Assembly: GCA_964559435.1 (NCBI GenBank) | Contig: CAZLHI010000004.1 | Coordinates: forward strand, 1 to 64,000 | Reading direction: 5' to 3' | Source: Hebobacterum sp964559435 | GTDB taxonomy: Bacteria; Armatimonadota; Hebobacteria; Hebobacterales; Hebobacteraceae | Length of the DNA: 64,000 bases | Shown: positions 58,484 through 64,000 of the stretch, piece after piece | Position numbering within the stretch: position 1 is the first letter of the stretch | How the letters are laid out: each line of letters starts with the position of its first letter | The notes under the pieces: model-generated | What the model was told of the DNA's origin: nothing | Database searches by the model: none | Seen by the model: only the letters and a program-made list of their open reading frames with translations | Program-made: the position numbers and the translations under genes

Positions 58484-59836
58484 CTACACCGCGCTGGGCT
58501 CGCGGGTGCCAACATCTGTCGCCGTCACACGCACGATGAGGAGAGTCATGTCGTCCCGCCGGCGGCTCTCCTTCCCATAGTCGATCACATAGTCGAAGAT
58601 GCCCTTGGCCATCGCATCCGGGCTCGGAGCACCCGCGTGAGTTTGAATCTGCTCCAACAACCCCTCGCGCCCCAGCGGCTGGTCCTGACTGTCGGATAGT
58701 TCCGTCATACCGTCGGTGAAAAGCACCAGGGTTGTTCCTGTGTCAATGCTGGACGTAACCTGTTCATACGTGGTCTCGGGAAGCACTCCGAGCACGATGC
58801 CGTGGCACTTCAGCGACAGCAGCTCTTCGCCCGGCTTGGGAATCAGCACCGCGGGTTCCATGCCGGCGTTCGCGCCGGCGAGCGTGCCCTCGTCGAGATC
58901 GAGCACGGTATAGCACATACTTATGAAGACCTCGGGCTCATCCCTCTCCTGCATCTCGGCTGCGACCTCGCGGTTGATCTGTGTGAGAACTCCGGCCGGC
59001 GAGTCCTCCTGACGCGCGGCGAGCCGCAACGCCGATTTGAACAGCGGCAGGTAGACCAGCCCTAGCTCTTCCTTTGCACGTACGTCCGCCACCAGGATCC
59101 CCCACCTTCGTCCGCCGAGCGGGATGACATCGTAGTAGTCGCCCGAGACGGCCTGAGCGGCAGGCCGAAAGCGAAAAGCAACGGCCAGCCCGGGGGTGTC
59201 CGGAATCCGTCTTGGACGCAGCATCTCGTCTACGTGCTGGGCGACCCTGATCCGCTCCCAGTGCTGCTGCAAGGCAGCGCGGCTGAGCACGAGTTCCTGG
59301 CGCTCACGTTCCTGTACCTCCGTGGCTATACTCACTACCCCCGCGGTCAGAAGCAGGAACAGGATCTGAAACGCAACCGTGCCGGCCGTAGTGCGTACGG
59401 CACCTGCAGGCAGGGGCGAGTAGGTTATTGCCCAGAGATATAGCGCAGATGCCAGCAAGCCCACCGCAAAGGCCCCGCCACGCCTGAACCACAGGCCGCC
59501 GACGATCACCACAGCGAAGTACATGAGGAAGAAGCGCTCCCCGACAGGTCCGGCAAAGTATATCCATAGGCTGATGAGCATGACATCGACAGTGACGATA
59601 ATAGGGCGGGGGAAGGACAGTTTCTGCATATGCAGAACGAACAGGACGAGATTGTAGAAGGCAGCAGTGATAATCGCAACGATGAGCAGATTTCCCTGTA
59701 TGCCCCGCGCATGGATGAACTGGGGAGACAGAACCACTATCAGCAGAAAGATGGTTCGGAAAACCGCGACCGCTATCTCGGTGTCGCGGCGATACAGGTC
59801 GACGCGGCTTGTGGGAGGGACTGCCGAAGTTGACAT
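58484..59836 (-). CDS. Membrane SpoIIE/PP2C-type serine phosphatase
   Basis: A 450-residue protein. The N-terminal ~170 residues hold about six helices (AVFRTIFLLIVVLSPQFI, VAIITAAFYNLVLFVLHMQ, FFLMYFAVVIVGGLWF, VGLLASALYLWAIT, FQILFLLLTAGVVSI). The C-terminal domain is a PPM/SpoIIE phosphatase: LRPRRIPDTPGLAVAFRFRPAAQAVSGDYYDV, WGILVADV, INREVAAEM, CYTVLDLDEGTLAGANAGM, LVLFTDGMTEL and RRRDDMTLLIVRV, with the metal-binding Asp residues. It probably dephosphorylates an anti-sigma-factor antagonist in a partner-switching system. None is encoded in the window. ATG 59836 is chosen; 59893 is a longer start. Confidence 0.88.
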   Translation of the reverse strand: MSTSAVPPTSRVDLYRRDTEIAVAVFRTIFLLIVVLSPQFIHARGIQGNLLIVAIITAAFYNLVLFVLHMQKLSFPRPIIVTVDVMLISLWIYFAGPVGERFFLMYFAVVIVGGLWFRRGGAFAVGLLASALYLWAITYSPLPAGAVRTTAGTVAFQILFLLLTAGVVSIATEVQERERQELVLSRAALQQHWERIRVAQHVDEMLRPRRIPDTPGLAVAFRFRPAAQAVSGDYYDVIPLGGRRWGILVADVRAKEELGLVYLPLFKSALRLAARQEDSPAGVLTQINREVAAEMQERDEPEVFISMCYTVLDLDEGTLAGANAGMEPAVLIPKPGEELLSLKCHGIVLGVLPETTYEQVTSSIDTGTTLVLFTDGMTELSDSQDQPLGREGLLEQIQTHAGAPSPDAMAKGIFDYVIDYGKESRRRDDMTLLIVRVTATDVGTREPSAV

Positions 59837-59953
59837 CGTGGGCCCCCGGTGCCTGGGCGGACTTCGGCGAGGCGGGACCGGAATCCTGCCCAAGCAATGG
59901 ACGCCATGGCTAGGACGAGCGGGGCGTGGGTCTGGGAATGGACGCTCACACTG

Positions 59954-59962
59954 TGGTATAAG
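59954..59962 (+). promoter_or_regulatory. Candidate extended -10 promoter of the EnvC-like gene
   Basis: TGG directly before TATAAG (59957-59962) is an extended -10 element about 90 bases upstream of the ATG at 60052. No good -35 box is seen. Confidence 0.4.
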
Positions 59963-60051
59963 CCAGATGGAGGAGTGTGTGGGGAGGTGGCCCTTGCGTC
60001 ATCCAGCGGGCGGCTGGAGGTGCAGCCCCACGCCCAGTGGGGGGTAGAGTG

Positions 60052-61221
60052 ATGCGAAGCAACCGCGGTCGGCAGATTCGCCTCGCCGTCGTGGGCTATC
60101 TTGTGTTCGGCCTCGCGGCGGCAGGCGCTTCAATCGCCGGACCTACTGCGAACCAGGACCTCACTAGCCTGACCGAGCGACTTGATGAGCTGGCGCGGGA
60201 GAAGGCTCGTGTTCAGCGGAAGCTCCGCGGCGTCAAGAACCGCCAGAGACGGGTGACGCGTCAGCTGGTCAGCCTCGACGCGAAGATTGATGAGGCCGAG
60301 GCGCGGCTACTCCGTGTGAGCGCTAGCGTCCACGTCACCCGGGCCGAGCTGGGACAAGCCACCATTGAATGCGAACAGGCCGAGGCCCGGCTCGCCGAGC
60401 AGAAGGCCCTTGTTGCACGGCGGCTCGTTGCCATCTACCAGCGCGGTGAAACGCGGCCTCTGGAGATCCTCCTCCAATCAGCCAGCTTCGCAGACTTCGC
60501 CAACCGCCTCTACCTGTTAGATCAGGTGATCGGCCGCGACGCCGAGATGCTGGAGGAGTTCGGGCACATGCAGGCGACGGCCGAAGCCCTCCGCAGCGAA
60601 CTTGAACAGCGCCATCACGACCTCGAAGCCCAGAAATCCCGCATCGCCGCGGAGAAGCGACGCAACTCAAGCGAGCGCAGGGAAGCCACGCGGAAGAAGC
60701 GGAACCTCCTGCGCGATCGCGCTGCGTGGGAGCGGGCCCTCTCAGAGCTGGAGCAGGACTCGAACGAGATCGAAGCCATGCTCCAGCGTCTCCAGCGCAC
60801 TCCCGAGGGGCGCGAGCGGGCATCCAAGCCGTGGAGCGGCAAGTTCATCATGCCGGCGAACGGCCGTCTGACCTCGGGGTACGGCTACCGCCGCCACCCG
60901 ATCTACAGGGTGCGGAAGTTCCATACCGGCGTCGACATAGCGGCGCCCACCGGAGCACCGATTCGATGCGGCGGCGACGGCACCGTAGTCCACGCGTCTC
61001 GGTGGGGCGGATACGGCCGCTGCATTATCGTCGATCACGGCGGGAACCTGGCTACTCTGTATGGCCACTGCTCGCGCGTGGCAGTAACGAAGGGCCAGAG
61101 CGTCACCAAAGCCCAGGTCATCGGGTACGTTGGGAGCACGGGGGTATCCACGGGGCCACACCTTCACTTCGAGGTGCGGCGCAACGGGCGACACACGAAC
61201 CCCAAGCCCTTCCTGGAGTAG
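60052..61221 (+). CDS. Exported murein hydrolase activator / M23 peptidase, EnvC-like
   Basis: A 389-residue protein. A signal peptide (~1-32, LAVVGYLVFGLAAAGASIAG) is followed by a long coiled coil (about 35-265) made of charged heptads, including EILLQSASFADFANRLYLLDQ, which is the family's regulatory arm. The C-terminal M23 domain (about 280-389) has GRLTSGYGYRRHPIY, FHTGVDIAAPTGAPI and GPHLHFEVR, with the His, Asp and HxH metal ligands present, so it could be an active endopeptidase rather than a catalytically dead EnvC. It acts in the periplasm on peptidoglycan, probably at division. ATG 60052 follows GGGGGG; the in-frame start at 59977 is upstream of the signal peptide. Confidence 0.9.
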   Translation: MRSNRGRQIRLAVVGYLVFGLAAAGASIAGPTANQDLTSLTERLDELAREKARVQRKLRGVKNRQRRVTRQLVSLDAKIDEAEARLLRVSASVHVTRAELGQATIECEQAEARLAEQKALVARRLVAIYQRGETRPLEILLQSASFADFANRLYLLDQVIGRDAEMLEEFGHMQATAEALRSELEQRHHDLEAQKSRIAAEKRRNSSERREATRKKRNLLRDRAAWERALSELEQDSNEIEAMLQRLQRTPEGRERASKPWSGKFIMPANGRLTSGYGYRRHPIYRVRKFHTGVDIAAPTGAPIRCGGDGTVVHASRWGGYGRCIIVDHGGNLATLYGHCSRVAVTKGQSVTKAQVIGYVGSTGVSTGPHLHFEVRRNGRHTNPKPFLE

Positions 61222-61258
61222 GCAGCCCGGCACCGAGGCCGATGTCAGCAGGTCGGGT

Positions 61259-61288
61259 TTGACACAATTCCGCTCCGCGGAGTAGAAT
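61259..61288 (+). promoter_or_regulatory. Sigma70 promoter of the citramalate synthase gene
   Basis: A perfect TTGACA (61259-61264) and TAGAAT (61283-61288, five of six) are 18 bases apart. Transcription would start near 61295, about 76 bases before the GTG start. Confidence 0.72.
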
Positions 61289-61370
61289 CCCCGCAGTCGA
61301 AGCCGCGCGGCCGCCGCGTCCATGCCTGGGCACGCCCGCGGCTGAATCATTTCGGCATCGGAGGACTGCC

Positions 61371-62981
61371 GTGAGCGACCTTCTGCTCTATGACACCACA
61401 CTCCGCGATGGTGCGCAGACAGAGGGCATTGCTTTCTCGGCCGACGACAAGGTCAAGATCGCCCGAAAGCTCGACCAACTCGGGGTGCACTACGTCGAGG
61501 GTGGGTTTTCACATCCCAGCATCCGCACCGACATGGACTTCTTCGCGAGGATGCGAGAGGAGCCGCTGGCAAGCGCCAAGCTGGTCGTCTTCGGCATGAC
61601 CCGACGGGCCGGCGCGAAGGCCGATCGGGACCCGGGAGTGCGCAACCTCGTCGAGCTGGGCGCTCCGGTCGCCGCCCTGGTCGCGAAGACCTGGGACCTG
61701 CACGTTACTCACGCACTCCGCGTGGATCTCGAAGAGAACCTGGCCATGATCCGGGATTCTGTCCGCTTTGTTAAGGAGCACGGCGTGGAGCTATGCTTCG
61801 ATGCAGAGCACTTCTTCGACGGATTCAGGAACAACTCCGACTACGCCCTCGAATGCCTCCGCGCGGCTGCGGAGGCCGGCGCCGACTCCATCTGCCTGTG
61901 TGACACAAACGGCGGCATGCTGCCCGACCAGATAAGGGAGGCCGTCCAAACCGTCAAAGCCCAGCTAGAAGTCCCGCTCGGCATTCACGCCCACAACGAC
62001 TGCGAGTTAGCCGTCGCCAACACGCTGGCCGCGGTGGAGGCCGGTGTCACCCAGGTTCAGGGCACCATCAACGGCTACGGCGAGCGCTGCGGCACCGCCA
62101 ATCTCTGCTCCGTCATCCCCAATCTTCAGCTGAAGTTCGATACCGAGGTGCTGTCAGACGAGCAGCTCATACAACTCTACGAAGTGGCTCACTACGTTGC
62201 ATCCGTCGCCAACATGCCGCCCCCGGAGCAGGCCGCCTATGTCGGCCGCAGCGCCTTCTCCCACAAAGGCGGCATGCACGTCGATGCCATGCTGAAACAC
62301 CCTCGGACCTATGAGCACATCCGCCCTGAGCTGGTCGGCAACGAGCGTCGGTATCTGGTTTCCGATCTCGCCGGGCGAGGCACCGTCATCTTCAAGGCCC
62401 AGTCGCTGAACCTCGGGCTCGATAAGGACTCTCCTGCGGCCAAGGAGATCATGGAGCGCCTCAAGGAGATGGAGCACGCCGGCTACCAGTTCGATGGTGC
62501 GGAGGCATCCTTCGAGCTGCTCGTCCAGAAAAGCGTTGGCCGATACAGGCCCCGCTTCGATCTCGAGGGCTTCCGTGTTATCGTCGAGAAGGATCGGTCG
62601 GGCGAGATCAAGACTGAGGCGACCATCAAGGTCAAGGTGGACGGTGAAGAGGAGCATACGGCGGCCGAAGGTGACGGCCCGGTTCACGCCCTCGACAATG
62701 CGTTGCGAAAAGCGCTGGAGCGATTCTATCCGGAGCTGAAGGGTATCCGCCTCACTGACTTCAAGGTGCGCGTCGTCGACGCCCCGGCTCAGGCCACCGC
62801 CGCTTCGGTACGGGTGATGGTCGAGTCGCGTGCAGGCGCCGAGACCTGGACCACCGTCGGTGTCCATACCAACATCATCGAGGCGAGCTGGCAGGCCCTC
62901 GTGGACGGAGTCGAATACGGCCTGCTGCGGAGCCTGGGTGAGGTGGACGACCCCGGGCAGCGCGCCACGGGCAGCGACTGA
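61371..62981 (+). CDS. cimA: Citramalate synthase
   Basis: A 536-residue protein. The catalytic HMGL-like barrel begins LLYDTTLRDGAQTEGIAFSADDKVKIARKLDQLGVHYVEGG, with metal and acid residues Arg-Asp and later HAHNDCELAVANTLAAVEAG; GYGERCGTANLCSVIP and SAFSHKGGMHVDAM are the other family blocks. The C-terminal ~130 residues form the LeuA-type regulatory domain (EEHTAAEGDGPVHALDNALRKAL). CimA condenses pyruvate and acetyl-CoA to citramalate for isoleucine synthesis; the TEGIAFS and VEGGFSHPS forms distinguish it from 2-isopropylmalate synthase. GTG 61371 follows GGAGGA. It has its own promoter and appears monocistronic. Confidence 0.93.
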   Translation: MSDLLLYDTTLRDGAQTEGIAFSADDKVKIARKLDQLGVHYVEGGFSHPSIRTDMDFFARMREEPLASAKLVVFGMTRRAGAKADRDPGVRNLVELGAPVAALVAKTWDLHVTHALRVDLEENLAMIRDSVRFVKEHGVELCFDAEHFFDGFRNNSDYALECLRAAAEAGADSICLCDTNGGMLPDQIREAVQTVKAQLEVPLGIHAHNDCELAVANTLAAVEAGVTQVQGTINGYGERCGTANLCSVIPNLQLKFDTEVLSDEQLIQLYEVAHYVASVANMPPPEQAAYVGRSAFSHKGGMHVDAMLKHPRTYEHIRPELVGNERRYLVSDLAGRGTVIFKAQSLNLGLDKDSPAAKEIMERLKEMEHAGYQFDGAEASFELLVQKSVGRYRPRFDLEGFRVIVEKDRSGEIKTEATIKVKVDGEEEHTAAEGDGPVHALDNALRKALERFYPELKGIRLTDFKVRVVDAPAQATAASVRVMVESRAGAETWTTVGVHTNIIEASWQALVDGVEYGLLRSLGEVDDPGQRATGSD

Positions 62982-63027
62982 CGGAGCGCCCGTCTCAGGT
63001 CCATCCCAGCCGAGGCGATGGGCCGCC

Positions 63028-63336
63028 CTATTCCCACCGCGCCACGGTAACGCGCTTCAGATAGGGCGTAATCGCCCGGTCCTCTGTCTTAAGGAGCACG
63101 CGGTACTGCAGGAAGCCGGGCTCGGACAGTTCGAACCGTGTGCCCGGCTGCTCGAAGTCGGTCTTCAGCAGGAGCGAGGGCAGCATTGCATGGTCGATAC
63201 CCTTCGCACTGGCAACGAGACCGGGCGAACGCCAGTCTCTGTCGTCAAGGACAACATCGGCTGCGCCCCAGCCTTGCACGAGCAACATGACAACACACGC
63301 ACCCAGGATCAGGAAACGACGGGAGAGAACAAACAT
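63028..63336 (-). CDS. Small secreted protein (102 residues)
   Basis: A 102-residue protein with a signal peptide (~1-25, FLILGACVVMLLVQGWGAA). The rest is beta-like (VVLDDRDWRSPGLVASAKGIDHAMLPSLLLKTDFEQPGTRFELSEPGFLQYRVLLKTED). No family is recognised. GGAGGGGATCC before ATG 63336 is a strong ribosome site, which supports the gene. It lies 70 bases after the beta-propeller gene in the same direction and may be cotranscribed. Confidence 0.6.
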   Translation of the reverse strand: MFVLSRRFLILGACVVMLLVQGWGAADVVLDDRDWRSPGLVASAKGIDHAMLPSLLLKTDFEQPGTRFELSEPGFLQYRVLLKTEDRAITPYLKRVTVARWE

Positions 63337-63406
63337 GTTGGATCCCCTCCTCTGACAAGAAGGCAGGAGCGAGTCGGCAACGATGCCGCCGCAGTTGCAC
63401 GCCGAC

Positions 63407-64000
63407 TCATCTGCCGCCGTTCCTGCCGTTCGGGCTGTACACGAGTTCCGGCTGCCATTCGTCGACCGCCGTCCGGCGAACTGAACCGTCCTCGCGATTG
63501 GACCAGTAGAAGAACTTCCCGCTGGCAGACACTTTCGGGAGGTCGAAGTCGGCCTGTGGCAGGGGCAGCTCCGTTGACTCGCCTGTCGCAGCATCTATCG
63601 TCACGAGCTGGGACGCGAGGTGACCACGGAGAGCAGATTCACCGCCTGCTTCGCCCGCCCGTCGAAGTGCAAGCAAGTGCCGCTCATCAGTGAATCGCAG
63701 TGGGACGTAGCTCTCCTTCGCTCGGCTCTCTGCCACGAGGCGGGCGGGTTCGTGGCGACTCAGATCGACGAGCCACACTGATTGCCAACTCCTCATGTCA
63801 TCCCAGGAGCGGGCGCCTCCCTCGACGTTTCTGAGTTCAATCACAGCGTGGCCATCTGCCGGAGACGAGATCACTCGCACGGTCGCCGGCAGTCTGGGCA
63901 CAGACGGCAGAAAGACTCGTCGAAGCTCCGAACCTCCTCTCGCGCCTACCTCCGCGACGTAGAGCGTCGTTTCATCACCGGCCTCGGGCCGCGCTGTGAA
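63407..64000 (-). CDS. Beta-propeller protein (TolB/WD40-like), 5' end outside window
   Basis: The frame is open from its stop at 63407 to the right edge, so the start is beyond the window; the GTG at 63901 is internal. About 198 residues are visible. They show propeller-like repeats: ETTLYVAEVG, VWLVDLSRHEPARLVAESR, LVTIDAATGESTELPL, FDLPKVSASGKFFYWSNREDG. Such proteins appear as soluble scaffolds or as the propeller of prolyl-oligopeptidase-like enzymes; the catalytic part would be upstream. No function is assigned. Confidence 0.65.
   Translation of the reverse strand, partial: FTARPEAGDETTLYVAEVGARGGSELRRVFLPSVPRLPATVRVISSPADGHAVIELRNVEGGARSWDDMRSWQSVWLVDLSRHEPARLVAESRAKESYVPLRFTDERHLLALRRAGEAGGESALRGHLASQLVTIDAATGESTELPLPQADFDLPKVSASGKFFYWSNREDGSVRRTAVDEWQPELVYSPNGRNGGR

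Noticed and set aside
63131..63140. tRNA-like T-loop sequence GTTCGAACC
   Set aside because: It lies inside the small secreted protein gene with no acceptor or anticodon stem around it. Similar short matches elsewhere also lack a cloverleaf.

Overview
The window is high-GC bacterial chromosome (roughly 60-65 % G+C by eye, frequent GTG starts, dense genes on both strands). I see no tRNA, rRNA, CRISPR array, insertion sequence or phage gene. The gene mix suggests an uncultured, heterotrophic, polysaccharide-degrading bacterium. It includes several prepilin-type proteins with the C-terminal H-x9-DG motif, AraC regulators with cupin-like N-termini, many orphan glycoside hydrolases and Gfo/Idh/MocA oxidoreductases, an SLH-anchored beta-helix protein, and a CsaB-type pyruvyltransferase that would make the SLH ligand. 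This combination fits Armatimonadota best; Planctomycetota and neighbouring phyla are alternatives. The assignment is an inference from gene content, not from a phylogenetic marker.

Layout. 1-6.5 kb: truncated GH2 hydrolase, nucleoside hydrolase, an ABC exporter with a Cys4 zinc-ribbon-like N-terminal part translationally coupled to a DUF1854 protein, and a creatininase-family amidohydrolase. 6.7-9.4 kb: EamA half-transporter, cold-shock protein with its own promoter and terminator, a flavin-binding-fold protein and a GNAT protein. 9.5-19.3 kb: sugar-catabolic genes (two MocA oxidoreductases, beta-mannosidase, GH172/DUF2961), interrupted by a HAD phosphatase, a TPR-TM-WD40 protein and an aromatic-acid-exporter-like protein. 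19.3-31 kb: small membrane proteins, UbiA/MenA-like prenyltransferase, UlaG-like hydrolase, ferredoxin-tailed aldo/keto reductase, a GH43-ThuA operon, a membrane spermidine-synthase-like protein, the 965-residue SLH beta-helix protein and an enolase-superfamily sugar-acid dehydratase. 31-38.5 kb: transglutaminase-like protein, pseudopilin, membrane proteins, and a fusion of a secreted HExxH protease-like domain with a YhfC-like membrane domain.

38.5-47.6 kb is the most unusual part. Two paralogous AraC regulators alternate with two paralogous prepilin-type proteins. A decayed third prepilin N-terminus lies upstream. Both pilin genes are followed on their own strand by the same structured 3' module (three copies in all), whose hairpin shows compensatory base changes. 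Between the pairs lies a divergent glycosyltransferase unit: a GT2-ChbG deacetylase fusion and an ArnT/GT39-like transferase whose start regions overlap. I infer a regulated surface-appendage or secretion module with accompanying glycan modification.

47.8-64 kb: an ANTAR regulator divergent from a membrane GAF protein, a sugar isomerase-like protein with a secreted protein, the CsaB-DUF5693 pair, an amino-sugar operon (BadF-type kinase, NanE epimerase, amidohydrolase), a SpoIIE-type phosphatase, an EnvC-like M23 hydrolase, citramalate synthase, and at the right edge a small secreted protein and a truncated beta-propeller protein.
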